Below the pieces are notes generated by a model. That model searched no databases and was not told the origin of the DNA. It saw only the letters and a program-made list of their open reading frames with translations. Source: Fibrobacter succinogenes (GTDB lineage Bacteria; Fibrobacterota; Fibrobacteria; Fibrobacterales; CADBQJ01). Taken from it: a stretch of 9,286 nt of DNA. Positions within the stretch are counted from its first letter, which is position 1. Each line of letters starts with the position of its first letter. The DNA lies in contig CADBQJ010000252.1 of NCBI GenBank assembly GCA_902796785.1, positions 1 through 9,286 on the forward strand, in the 5' to 3' direction. Position numbers and translations under genes: made by a program. This document shows, in pieces, positions 1 through 6,698 of the stretch.

Positions 1-2349
1 CTCCATGCCCGAGAGCAGGTGGATGGAGGAGTCGATCCCCACGCCGAGCGCCAGCGGGATGACGATGATGTTGTAGACGCTGAAGCGGCCCAGGTCCATC
101 GTCAGCGAGAGGATCCCCATGACGCCGACCGTCCAGAGCGAGCCCAGCACGAGCGAGCCGAAGGCCAGCAGCGCCTTGCGCCGCGAGTCGAGCGAGAAGA
201 GCAGCGTCAGCAGCAGGACGGCCGCCATCAGCAGGGCCAGCTTGGCGCTGTCCTGGCGCACCGCCCGCACCACGTCGGAGAAGGTGAAGCTCGAGGAGAA
301 CGAGCGCAGCTGCCGCCCGCCGAAGGTCCAGTTCCCGTAGCGGTCCTGGAACTTCTCCGCGGCCAGCGCGTTCCAGCTCTCGAACTTGCCGTAGATGAAG
401 CCGATCTTCCCGTAGCTGCCGTCGATCTCCTTCAGCAGGTTGAGCGCCCACTCCGGCAGGTCCTCGGGCGTGAACGCCTCCACCTTCGACATCTCGCGAA
501 GCTTGTCGACCAGCTCCCGCTCCTCGCCCTCGGCGCGGTCGAACGCGCGGGCGTCGATCAGCTCGGCGATCTCCTCGATCACCTCCATCCGCTCCTCCTG
601 CTCCTCCGCCGGCGGGACGAAGGTCTTCAGCGTGAGGAAGCTCTTCAGCACGGGGTCCTTGTCCACGTGCAGCCGGACCATCAGCGTGTCGTAGAGCGCG
701 TCGAGCTCCTCGCGCGTGTCGCCCAGCACCACGACGGGCTGCGACGAGGTGCGCCTGCCCCCCTGCGCGACGCCGGTGTGGAAGTTCGGGCCCGACGAGG
801 CGGACGCGTCGCGCGCGGCGCGCAGCTTGCGGAAGTCGTTCTCGAAGCCGCACCACGGCGCGAAGCAGGCCAGGACGACGGTGAGGACCGCGCCGCCGAC
901 CGCGACGCGGCGCATGACGGCGGCGACCTTCGCGTCGTCCCACGCCTTCGGGAAGACGGAGAAGGGGCGGCGCTTCGGGATGTCGCCCGCGCAGAGCGCC
1001 AGCAGCGGCAGCACCGTGAAGGCGGAGACGAAGCTGATGGCCACGCCCACGGAGGCGATGGCGCCGAACTCGTAGAAGCCGCGGAACTCGGCGGCCAGCA
1101 GCGTCAGCAGCCCGGCGACGGTGGTCACGCAGGCCAGCGTCATGGGCTTGAGCAGGTCCACGACCGTCTTCTCGAGCGTCTCGGCCAGGTCCAGCCCCTC
1201 GGAGCGCAGTCGCTGCGCGGTCCCCAGGAAGTGGATGGAGTAGTCGATGCCCATCCCCAGGATGATGGCCGCCACGAAGAGGGTGAAGGGGTTCAGCTCG
1301 CCGTAGACCAGCGCGGTGAAGCCCAGCATCAGCACCGAGGCGAAGACGACGTTGGCGATCGCGAAGAGCGCGCCGATCCCGCGGAAGAAGGCGAGCATCA
1401 TCCCCAGCAGGAGGACGGCGCTGATGACGGTGGAGACCAGGCCGTCCTGCTGCATGGCCTCCACGTCCTCCAGCCCCTCGTAGGAGCCGGCCACGCCGAA
1501 GTAGACGGGAACGCCGTAGTCGCGCTGGCGGAAGCGCTGCAGCAGGGTGTCGGTGCGGCCGAGCACGAGCTCGGTGAAGTCGAGGTCGGTGGCCGAGCCG
1601 GTCAGCTTGCAGAGGACGATGCCGTTGATCGTGCGGTCGCCCTCGTGCTGCCCGATCAGCCGCGTCTTGAGGTCGGGCGGGAGAACCGCCTTGGGGTCCC
1701 AGTCGCCCCGGGCGTTCGCCTCGGCCTTCGAGGAGTCGGCCGCGCCGTCCTTCTTCTTGCCGCGGAGCACCTTCGTGAACTGCTCGAACGCGTCGGCGGC
1801 CTCGTCGGGGAGCCCCAGCTCCTGCGGGATGTCGGACTCGAACCAGACCAGCTCCTCCTCGCCCTTGCCGTCGCCGCCGGTCAGGTCGACGGTCAGCGGG
1901 CCCGCGGCGCCCATGCGGCGCTGGAGCTCGGAGAGGTTGTCGCGCACCCGCTCCAGGTGGCGGACGGGCAGGTAGAGCAGCGCGTGCTCGGCGAAGAAGT
2001 CGGTGGGCTGGTCGACCTGCGCGGTGACGACGATGTCCTTCCACTCGGTCTCGAAGATCCGCTTGATCGAGTCCTGGAGCTCGGCCACCAGGCGGACGCT
2101 GTCGGACTGGACGACGATCATGAACTTGTCGCTGGCGCCGAACCGGCGGTTGGCCTCCTTGAGGGCCAGCACGCTGGGGGTGTCGGCGGGGAGGAGCGAG
2201 GCCAGGTCGTTGTTGATCTTCAGGTGCCCGGCGGCGTAGCGGCCGGAGAGGGCGAAAAGCGCGACGGCGGCGACCAGGAACGCCCAGCGGCGCCGGGAGA
2301 GCGCCGAGACGAGGGCGTGGGCGAAGCGTTCGGCCGTTTTGGTCTTCAT
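1..2349 (-). CDS. RND-superfamily MMPL/SSD-type exporter, 3'-truncated by window edge
   Basis: This inner-membrane, proton-driven exporter belongs to the MMPL/COG1033 branch of the RND superfamily, which usually moves lipids or other hydrophobic molecules. The 783 codons visible are open to the window edge. A first transmembrane helix lies at about residues 21-36, followed by a large periplasmic loop. A first helix bundle carries the GMGIDYSIHF motif with Asp369, and the second repeat carries GVGIDSSIHL with Asp773; these match the proton-relay TM4/TM10 acids of the family. The second periplasmic domain has a very acidic, Glu-rich helical stretch at about residues 575-625. Family members run to roughly 850-900 residues, so the last helices are missing here. 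The ATG at 2349 is chosen because GGAGGA precedes it by 7 nt. It is divergent from a secreted lipocalin-like gene. Substrate is unknown; HpnN-type hopanoid exporters are one comparison, but no hopanoid genes are visible. Confidence 0.93.
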   Translation of the reverse strand, partial: MKTKTAERFAHALVSALSRRRWAFLVAAVALFALSGRYAAGHLKINNDLASLLPADTPSVLALKEANRRFGASDKFMIVVQSDSVRLVAELQDSIKRIFETEWKDIVVTAQVDQPTDFFAEHALLYLPVRHLERVRDNLSELQRRMGAAGPLTVDLTGGDGKGEEELVWFESDIPQELGLPDEAADAFEQFTKVLRGKKKDGAADSSKAEANARGDWDPKAVLPPDLKTRLIGQHEGDRTINGIVLCKLTGSATDLDFTELVLGRTDTLLQRFRQRDYGVPVYFGVAGSYEGLEDVEAMQQDGLVSTVISAVLLLGMMLAFFRGIGALFAIANVVFASVLMLGFTALVYGELNPFTLFVAAIILGMGIDYSIHFLGTAQRLRSEGLDLAETLEKTVVDLLKPMTLACVTTVAGLLTLLAAEFRGFYEFGAIASVGVAISFVSAFTVLPLLALCAGDIPKRRPFSVFPKAWDDAKVAAVMRRVAVGGAVLTVVLACFAPWCGFENDFRKLRAARDASASSGPNFHTGVAQGGRRTSSQPVVVLGDTREELDALYDTLMVRLHVDKDPVLKSFLTLKTFVPPAEEQEERMEVIEEIAELIDARAFDRAEGEERELVDKLREMSKVEAFTPEDLPEWALNLLKEIDGSYGKIGFIYGKFESWNALAAEKFQDRYGNWTFGGRQLRSFSSSFTFSDVVRAVRQDSAKLALLMAAVLLLTLLFSLDSRRKALLAFGSLVLGSLWTVGVMGILSLTMDLGRFSVYNIIVIPLALGVGIDSSIHLLSGME

Positions 2350-2356
2350 GGGGGAT

Positions 2357-2362
2357 TCCTCC
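2357..2362 (-). promoter_or_regulatory. Shine-Dalgarno site of the RND exporter
   Basis: On the minus strand the sequence reads GGAGGA, 7 nt before the ATG at 2349. It is a near-perfect anti-16S match and fixes the start codon. It shows that this organism does use Shine-Dalgarno initiation, in contrast to several neighbouring genes that lack one. Confidence 0.8.
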
Positions 2363-2382
2363 GGAGGGGCGCGATCCGCGTG

Positions 2383-2388
2383 AAAATA
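2383..2388 (-). promoter_or_regulatory. Predicted -10 element of the RND exporter promoter
   Basis: On the minus strand TATTTT sits inside GCTATTTTC, an AT island in GC-rich surroundings. With normal spacing, transcription would start near 2376, leaving a leader of about 27 nt that contains the Shine-Dalgarno site. The position 17 bp upstream is GGGGCC, not a sigma70 -35, and coincides with one arm of an inverted repeat. Predicted from sequence only. Confidence 0.5.
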
Positions 2389-2403
2389 GCAAATCGGGGC
2401 GTT

Positions 2404-2428
2404 CCGGCCCCGCGGCGCGAGGGGCCGG
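2404..2428. repeat. Inverted repeat between divergent promoters, possible operator
   Basis: The perfect 8-bp arms CCGGCCCC (2404-2411) and GGGGCCGG (2421-2428) are separated by 9 bp. The centre, at 2416, is about 40 bp from the predicted transcription start of the exporter (about 2376) and about 41 bp from that of the lipocalin-like gene (about 2457). Each arm therefore falls on one promoter's missing -35 position. This geometry suits a shared regulator acting on both genes. GC-only palindromes arise easily by chance in such DNA, so the role is inferred. Confidence 0.4.
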
Positions 2429-2444
2429 CGGCGGCGCGATTGTC

Positions 2445-2450
2445 TATTTT
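2445..2450 (+). promoter_or_regulatory. Predicted -10 element of the lipocalin-like gene, close to its ATG
   Basis: TATTTT lies within TCTATTTTG, only 7 nt before the ATG at 2458, which places the likely transcription start at 2457-2458. The intervening bases are GTGGGGG, so no Shine-Dalgarno site has workable spacing. This predicts a leaderless mRNA. No -35 hexamer is recognisable. Confidence 0.5.
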
Positions 2451-2457
2451 GTGGGGG

Positions 2458-3504
2458 ATGAAACGCGTCCGTCCGATCCGCGCCGCCGTCGCGCTCGCCC
2501 TCCTGCTGCTCTGCGGCCCCTCCGCCGCGGGGCCGGTCGTCGCGCCCGCGGGGGCTCCTCGCGCGCCCGGGAGCGCCGAAATGGCGCCGCATCCCGTCGA
2601 CAGCAAGACCTACAACGAGGTCTGGACCTACCAGGTCCGCCTGAACAACCACATGGACCTGCTGGTCAACCTCTCCCGCGGCAACTTCGGCTCGTTCAAG
2701 GAGCCGGTCTGCGGCGCGAACGTGCTTCTGGTCGGATTCCCGGGCGGCACGCGCGCGGTGGCCCGCGAATACCCGAAGTCCAACTTCTCCTGGGATCCCG
2801 CCGCGCACCGGCTGAAGGTCCACCGCGAGATCTGGCTGGAGGGGCTTCCCCCGAAGTCGCACCGCCTCCACTTCGCCACGAAGAAGAACGGGACGGAATG
2901 GCTGATCGACCTGGAGTTCTCGCGGATCGCCCCCTCGCTCGTCCCCGGCAACGGCGTCTGGAAGGTGAACGGCCATCTCTTCGGCCAGGTGATCCACGTC
3001 CCGTGGGCCCGCGTGGACGGCGTCGTGGCCGTGGGCGGCGACACCGTCAAGGTCTCGGGCGTCGCGACGATGGACCACACCTGGCAGGACGACATGGCGC
3101 CCGAGATCGTCTCGCGCACCGTCCGCTGGCGCACCTTCGGCGAAAACTGGGAGACGGGCTACCTCGTCCGCCCGGCCGACGGGAACGAGGCCGCGGGCTA
3201 CGCGCTGCGCAAGGGGGCGTCCGGCCCCGAGATCCGCGTCCCCCAGTCGTGGAAGGCCGAGGAGACGGCCAGGCGCGGCGGAATCAAGGACTGGCCCGTC
3301 CGCCTGACGGTGGACTACGGCCCCGGGGGCGCCGACACGCTCTCCTTCGGCGACGCCTGGTCCAGGACCTCGATGCTCGACGAGTTCGAGGGGGTCACGC
3401 GCTGGGCCGTCAAGAAGTTCTTCGGCGGCGAGATGGTGGACTACCGCGGCCCGGCCAAGGTCAACGGCCGGAACGGCTCCTACGTCAACGCCTTCGTGAA
3501 GTAG
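2458..3504 (+). CDS. Secreted CrtC/AttH/Svf1-like lipocalin-fold protein
   Basis: This 348-residue protein has a Sec signal peptide: basic MKRVRPIR, a hydrophobic core at about residues 9-18, and likely cleavage near residues 23-25. The mature part resembles the CrtC/AttH/Svf1 lipocalin-like superfamily, a pair of beta-barrel halves that bind or modify hydrophobic ligands. The clues are an N-terminal EVWTYQ, the [12 protein letters not shown] segment, and above all GVATMDHTW at residues 201-209, which resembles the superfamily's conserved Asp-His-x-Trp signature. CrtC itself hydrates carotenoids, AttH accompanies an ABC exporter, and Svf1 carries lipids. Nothing here shows an enzymatic rather than a carrier role. 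The gene is divergent from the RND exporter, so a periplasmic lipid-handling partnership is a reasonable inference. Cys19 is not in a canonical lipobox because Leu precedes it. The family call rests on motifs, not a search. Confidence 0.6.
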   Translation: MKRVRPIRAAVALALLLLCGPSAAGPVVAPAGAPRAPGSAEMAPHPVDSKTYNEVWTYQVRLNNHMDLLVNLSRGNFGSFKEPVCGANVLLVGFPGGTRAVAREYPKSNFSWDPAAHRLKVHREIWLEGLPPKSHRLHFATKKNGTEWLIDLEFSRIAPSLVPGNGVWKVNGHLFGQVIHVPWARVDGVVAVGGDTVKVSGVATMDHTWQDDMAPEIVSRTVRWRTFGENWETGYLVRPADGNEAAGYALRKGASGPEIRVPQSWKAEETARRGGIKDWPVRLTVDYGPGGADTLSFGDAWSRTSMLDEFEGVTRWAVKKFFGGEMVDYRGPAKVNGRNGSYVNAFVK

Positions 3505-3514
3505 CCGCTCCCGG

Positions 3515-3535
3515 CCCGCTTTCGGCAAAGACGGG
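3515..3535 (+). terminator. Hairpin after the lipocalin-like gene, weak terminator candidate
   Basis: CCCGCTTT (3515-3522) can pair with AAAG (3527-3530) and CGGG (3532-3535), leaving A3531 bulged and a CGGC loop. It begins 11 nt after the stop codon. No T-tract follows, so intrinsic termination would be inefficient, and transcription may read into nfo. Confidence 0.3.
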
Positions 3536-3560
3536 AATCCGCGCGGCCCCTCCGCGGGGC

Positions 3561-3566
3561 TATCTT
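3561..3566 (+). promoter_or_regulatory. Predicted -10 element of nfo
   Basis: TATCTT lies within CTATCTTTG, 8 nt before the ATG at 3575, placing the likely start site near 3573. The leader would be 0-2 nt and no Shine-Dalgarno sequence is present. A small GC hairpin (GCCCC at 3546-3550 with GGGGC at 3556-3560) sits directly upstream. No -35 is visible. Confidence 0.5.
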
Positions 3567-3574
3567 TGTCCGTG

Positions 3575-4417
3575 ATGAAAACGATCGGCGCGCACGTCTC
3601 CACCTCCGGCGGGCTCCACCAGGCCCCGCTGAACGCCGCCGCGATCGGCGCCACCGCGTTCGCCCTCTTCACGAAGAACCAGCGCCAGTGGACCGCGCCG
3701 CCCCTGACGGCCGCGGAGATCGACCTCTTCCGGAAGAACTGCGCCGAGAACGGCTTCGGCCCCGCGCAGATCCTCCCGCACGACTCCTACCTGATCAACC
3801 TCGGCAACCCCGACCCGGCCAAGCGCGCCGTCTCGCTCGACTCGATCGTCCACGAACTGCGGCGGTGCGAAGCGCTCGGGCTGGACCGGCTGAACTTCCA
3901 CCCCGGCAGCCATCTGCGCGAGATCTCCGAGGAGGAGTGCCTCGGGCTCGTCGCCGACGGCATGAACCGCGCGCTGGAGAAGACGAAGGGGGTGACGCTG
4001 GTGATCGAGAACACCGCGGGCCAGGGGAGCAACGTCGGCTACAGGTTCGAGCACCTCGCGAGGCTGATCGAGCTGACGGAGGACAAGAGCCGCGTGGGCG
4101 TCTGCGTCGACACCGCGCACGCCTTCGGCTCCGGCTACGACCTGCGCACGGCGGAGGACGTCCGCGCGACGCTGGCGGAGTTCGACCGCGTCGTCGGGCT
4201 GGAATGGCTCCGCGGCATGCACCTCAACGACTCCAAGGCCGCGCTCGGCTCGCGCGTGGACCGGCACCACAGCATCGGCGCCGGGCTGATCGGCGAGGAG
4301 TGCTTCCGGACGCTGATGAAGGACCCGCGCCTCGACGGGATCCCGCTCGTCCTCGAAACCATCGACCCCGATCTCTGGCCGCGCGAAATCGCGGACCTGA
4401 GGAAGTGGGCCGGCTGA
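3575..4417 (+). CDS. nfo: Endonuclease IV (AP endonuclease)
   Basis: This is the Zn-dependent apurinic/apyrimidinic endonuclease of cytoplasmic base-excision repair. It cuts 5' of abasic sites and removes 3' blocking groups. The 280 residues form the AP_endonuc_2 TIM barrel and match the usual length of about 285. From the ATG at 3575 the numbering matches E. coli Nfo exactly, and all nine trinuclear-zinc ligands are present: His69, His109, Glu145, Asp179, His182, His216, Asp229, His231 and Glu261. The signatures [29 protein letters not shown] and RVDRHHS are intact. A TTG at 3566 would add three residues and overlap the predicted -10, so ATG is preferred. It is the first gene of a tight cluster: exbB starts 14 nt after its stop, an unusual companion for a repair enzyme. 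Confidence 0.97.
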   Translation: MKTIGAHVSTSGGLHQAPLNAAAIGATAFALFTKNQRQWTAPPLTAAEIDLFRKNCAENGFGPAQILPHDSYLINLGNPDPAKRAVSLDSIVHELRRCEALGLDRLNFHPGSHLREISEEECLGLVADGMNRALEKTKGVTLVIENTAGQGSNVGYRFEHLARLIELTEDKSRVGVCVDTAHAFGSGYDLRTAEDVRATLAEFDRVVGLEWLRGMHLNDSKAALGSRVDRHHSIGAGLIGEECFRTLMKDPRLDGIPLVLETIDPDLWPREIADLRKWAG

Positions 4418-4431
4418 AAGGAAAACGCCCC

Positions 4432-4968
4432 ATGCAACTCGTCGAATTCGTCTCCCTCGGCGGCACCATCGGATGGATCCTGGTGACGATGAACGTCGTC
4501 GGCTTCGCGCTGATGATCCGCAAGTGGCTGGAGATCCGCCGCTTCCAGCGCGACCTCCGCCCGGCGCTCCCCGCGCAGATCGAGGCCCGCGTGGCCGGCT
4601 CCGCGGCGCGCGGAACGCAGCTGCTCGAGATCGCGCGCACCGAGGTGGTGCAGAGCTGCGCCCCGCTGGAACGCGGGCTCGCGGCCATCCAGACCATCGC
4701 CACGATCGCCCCGCTCACGGGCCTCCTGGGGACGGTGGTCGGCATCTTCAACGCCTTCCAGATCGTCTCGGAGCGCGGCCTCGACGACCCGGCCCTCTTC
4801 GCGGGCGGCATCAAGCTGGCGCTGGTCACCACGGTGATCGGGCTGGTGGTGGCCATCCCCCACGTGGTGGCCTACAACGCCTTCGCCACGGTCATCGACG
4901 CCGAGCAGAACGCGCTCGAGAACAAGGTGCTGCTGGCCCTGGGCGAAAGGGAGGCGCCGCGGGCATGA
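4432..4968 (+). CDS. exbB: ExbB/TolQ/MotA-family proton-channel protein
   Basis: This inner-membrane motor subunit pairs with ExbD. Together they use the proton gradient to energise TonB-dependent uptake or, in TolQR systems, envelope constriction. It is a short-form member of 178 residues with three predicted helices: about 10-29, 84-108 (containing the conserved [16 protein letters not shown]) and 124-146 ([14 protein letters not shown]). A cytoplasmic helical region lies between the first two. AAAGGAAAA ends 8 nt before the ATG. The stop overlaps the exbD start in ATGA (4965-4968), so the two are translationally coupled. No TonB, TonB-dependent receptor, TolA or TolB gene is visible, so the ExbB versus TolQ assignment is by likeness only. 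Confidence 0.88.
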   Translation: MQLVEFVSLGGTIGWILVTMNVVGFALMIRKWLEIRRFQRDLRPALPAQIEARVAGSAARGTQLLEIARTEVVQSCAPLERGLAAIQTIATIAPLTGLLGTVVGIFNAFQIVSERGLDDPALFAGGIKLALVTTVIGLVVAIPHVVAYNAFATVIDAEQNALENKVLLALGEREAPRA

Positions 4969-5357
4969 AACGGCGCGCCCTCTTCCGGCTGGACCTGACG
5001 CCGCTGATCGACGTCGTCTTCCTGCTGCTCATCTTCTTCCTGGTGACCTCGATCTTCCGCAAGGACCAGACCACGATCCCGCTGCAGCTTCCTCCCGTGG
5101 GGGCCGCGGCGACCGAGGTGCCGGTCCGCCCGATGCAGGTCGAGCTCTCCGCGACGCAGCTGGCCGTCGGCGGGAAGGTCGTCTCGTTCGAGACATTCGA
5201 CCGCATCCTCGCCGGCGTCGGGAACCCCGAGGTCCCCGTGTCGGTGAAGATCGGCTCCGACGTGCGCTACGACCGCGTCGCGCTGCTCCTCGAAACGCTC
5301 CGCCGCCACCGCATGCAGAAGCTCGACCTGGTGCAGCGGGTGGAAGAGAAGCCCTGA
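4965..5357 (+). CDS. exbD: ExbD/TolR-family biopolymer transport protein
   Basis: This 130-residue partner of ExbB has a short basic cytoplasmic start, one helix at about residues 11-29 and a periplasmic domain to the end. The helix contains [16 protein letters not shown]; Asp16 matches the essential proton-carrying Asp of the family (Asp25 in E. coli ExbD). The periplasmic part has the expected beta-alpha pattern, with [21 protein letters not shown] resembling the family's second half. GGGAGG (4949-4954) lies 10 nt before the ATG, inside the end of exbB. The gene closes the nfo-exbB-exbD cluster. After the stop come a GGGAC/GTCCC hairpin (5381-5393) and then a 22-bp palindrome. Confidence 0.9.
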   Translation: MKRRALFRLDLTPLIDVVFLLLIFFLVTSIFRKDQTTIPLQLPPVGAAATEVPVRPMQVELSATQLAVGGKVVSFETFDRILAGVGNPEVPVSVKIGSDVRYDRVALLLETLRRHRMQKLDLVQRVEEKP

Positions 5358-5408
5358 AAGCCGCGAAAACCGCGCGGAACGGGACTTCGTCCCCCCGCGG
5401 CCCTTCCG

Positions 5409-5435
5409 GAGGTTGCGAGTTCGCAACCTCGTTTT
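5409..5435 (+). promoter_or_regulatory. 22-bp palindrome plus T-run: operator of the XRE gene and/or exbD terminator
   Basis: The 10-bp arms GAGGTTGCGA (5409-5418) and TCGCAACCTC (5421-5430) are perfect, with GT between them. As RNA this gives a 9-bp stem with an AGUU loop, followed by G and four U residues (5432-5435), which looks like an intrinsic terminator for the exbBD transcript. As DNA it is a symmetric site centred about 42 bp before the predicted start of the XRE regulator, covering where a -35 would be. That is typical of autoregulatory operators. The sequence supports both readings. Confidence 0.6.
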
Positions 5436-5448
5436 CCGTCCGCTCGCC

Positions 5449-5454
5449 TAATTT
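5449..5454 (+). promoter_or_regulatory. Predicted -10 element of the XRE regulator gene
   Basis: TAATTT lies within CCTAATTTGG. Its last base is 6 nt before the ATG at 5461, so standard spacing puts transcription start on the A of the start codon. There is no Shine-Dalgarno sequence, and no -35 is visible; that position lies in the right arm of the palindrome. Confidence 0.55.
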
Positions 5455-5460
5455 GGGCGC

Positions 5461-5784
5461 ATGGAGGACAACAGGCCATACCCCGACATGCCCGCGGTCC
5501 AGTGGCGGGAACGGATCGCGAACCACCTGCGCTTCTGGATGCGCGTGCGCGACTACCGCAGCGCGGAGCGCCTGGCGCACGAAAGCGGGGTGAACAAGGG
5601 AAACGTCAGCCGCATCCTGCGCGGCGATTCCGCGCCGGGGGTGCGCACGCTGGCCGCGCTGGCCAACGCGCTGGAGATCACCATCGAGGACCTGCTGAGC
5701 GAGACGCAGAACATGCTCGAGACCGAGGCCCGCTACGAGGCGGCGCGAAGCGCGAAGAGGCCGGAGGGCGGCGCGGGCCGCTAG
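5461..5784 (+). CDS. Small XRE/Cro-CI-type HTH transcriptional regulator
   Basis: This 107-residue cytoplasmic DNA-binding protein consists almost wholly of one HTH_3/XRE domain at about residues 16-80. The second and recognition helices are seen in AERLAHESGVNKGNVSRILRG (35-55), followed by RTLAALANALEITIEDLLS, the usual fourth and fifth helices. The C-terminal 25 residues are charged and probably disordered. No sensor domain is present, so any signal must come from a partner or from the domain itself. The ATG at 5461 has no Shine-Dalgarno but an adjoining -10; a downstream ATG at 5488 (Met10) would also keep the domain whole. A perfect palindrome upstream suggests autoregulation. There is no adjacent toxin gene, so an antitoxin role is unsupported. 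Its stop overlaps the convergent radical SAM gene by 4 nt. Confidence 0.88.
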   Translation: MEDNRPYPDMPAVQWRERIANHLRFWMRVRDYRSAERLAHESGVNKGNVSRILRGDSAPGVRTLAALANALEITIEDLLSETQNMLETEARYEAARSAKRPEGGAGR

Positions 5785-6698
5785 TCCGCGGGAAGGCGCT
5801 CCAGTTCGGAGAGGACCGCGGAGACGATGGCGTTCCGGTCGCCGCTCCATTCGGGCGCGAGGAGCATCTCCGACGGGGCCTCGCCCGAGACGCGCTCGAC
5901 GGCGGTCTCCCGCGGCAGGAGTTTCGCGAATTCCGCGACTCCGCGAGCGAACTCCCCGAGGGTCGGCAACGCGAACTCGCCGCGCTCCCATTCTCCGGCC
6001 AGTCGGGTTCCCTTGACGACGTGGAGAGGGTGGATCTTCACGCTCTGCACGGGATGATCGGCCAGAAAACGCGCCGTCGATTTCCAGTCGTCGAGCGTCT
6101 CCCCGGGCAGCCCGAGGATGACGTGCGCCGCGAGGGAGACGCGGGAGTTCTTCGCGCGGGTCCCGTCGCGGAAAAGGGACCAGGCGTTGGCCCACTCCGC
6201 GGCGGTGTGGCCGCGCCCGATCCGCGCCAGCGTGCGGTCGTTCGCGCTCTGCAGCCCGAGCTCCAGGACGATCGGCTTGCGTTCCGCCAGCTCCTCGAGC
6301 AGGTCGCGCACGCCTTCGTCCACGCAGTCGGGGCGGGTGCCGATCGCCAGGCCGTCTACGCCGGGGAAGGCGAGGATCTCCGAGTAGAGCGCGCGCAGCC
6401 GCTCCAACGGGGCGTAGGTGTTGGTCCAGGGCTGAAGGTAGGCGAGGACGCCGGCCTCGGGCCGCTTCGCCTTCAGCCGCGAGATCCCCTCCTCCAGCTG
6501 TTCGGCGACGCTCTTCCGGGTTCCGGCCACGGGCGAGAAGCTGCGGTTGTCGCAGTAGGAGCAGCCGCCGGTCCCGCGCGTCCCGTCCAGGTTCGGGCAG
6601 CGGAAGCCCGCGTCGAGGACGACCTTCCGCACCTCCCTCCTCCCGGGGAAGAGTTCGCGCAGGAAGGAGGCGTAGCTCCGGAAGGGAAGTTCGCTCAT
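5781..6698 (-). CDS. TIGR01212/YhcC-family radical SAM protein
   Basis: This 305-residue cytoplasmic radical S-adenosylmethionine protein belongs to the COG1242 (YhcC) family, whose substrate is not established to my knowledge. The FeS cluster cysteines are Cys34, Cys46 and Cys49, in the family-specific long spacing CPNLDGTRGTGGCSYC rather than the usual CxxxCxxC. Other family marks are LAIGTRPDCV (117-126), ELGLQSAND (146-154), GRGHT (161-165), HVILGLPGET (192-201) and KIHPLHVVKGT (221-231). Length matches the family. The ATG at 6698 overlaps the stop of the upstream mannose-1-phosphate guanylyltransferase gene in ATGA (6695-6698), so the two are co-transcribed and translationally coupled. 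The stop at 5781-5783 shares CTAG with the stop of the convergent XRE gene. Confidence 0.92.
   Translation of the reverse strand: MSELPFRSYASFLRELFPGRREVRKVVLDAGFRCPNLDGTRGTGGCSYCDNRSFSPVAGTRKSVAEQLEEGISRLKAKRPEAGVLAYLQPWTNTYAPLERLRALYSEILAFPGVDGLAIGTRPDCVDEGVRDLLEELAERKPIVLELGLQSANDRTLARIGRGHTAAEWANAWSLFRDGTRAKNSRVSLAAHVILGLPGETLDDWKSTARFLADHPVQSVKIHPLHVVKGTRLAGEWERGEFALPTLGEFARGVAEFAKLLPRETAVERVSGEAPSEMLLAPEWSGDRNAIVSAVLSELERLPAD

Noticed and set aside
2513..2517. Possible lipobox at Cys19 of the lipocalin-like protein
   Set aside because: The residue before Cys is Leu, not Gly, Ala or Ser, and a normal signal-peptidase-I site follows within about five residues.
19..3504. A 1161-codon open frame on the plus strand spanning the exporter and the lipocalin-like gene
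   Set aside because: Up to 2457 it is the antisense of the RND exporter and reads as low-complexity Arg/Gly/Glu/Val-rich protein, a GC-bias artefact. Only the part from the ATG at 2458 codes for a real protein, as shown by its signal peptide and motifs.
3566..3574. TTG start for nfo, three codons upstream
   Set aside because: It overlaps the predicted -10 element. The ATG at 3575 gives residue numbering identical to E. coli Nfo for the first eight zinc ligands and beyond.
5396..5412. Near-repeat GCCC(C/T)TCCGGAGG upstream of both the XRE gene and the RND exporter
   Set aside because: In the exporter it contains the Shine-Dalgarno site, and short GC-rich matches of this length are expected by chance. 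No consistent position relative to the promoters.
5461..5784. Antitoxin of a toxin-antitoxin pair
   Set aside because: No small toxin-like gene is adjacent; the neighbours are exbD and a radical SAM enzyme.
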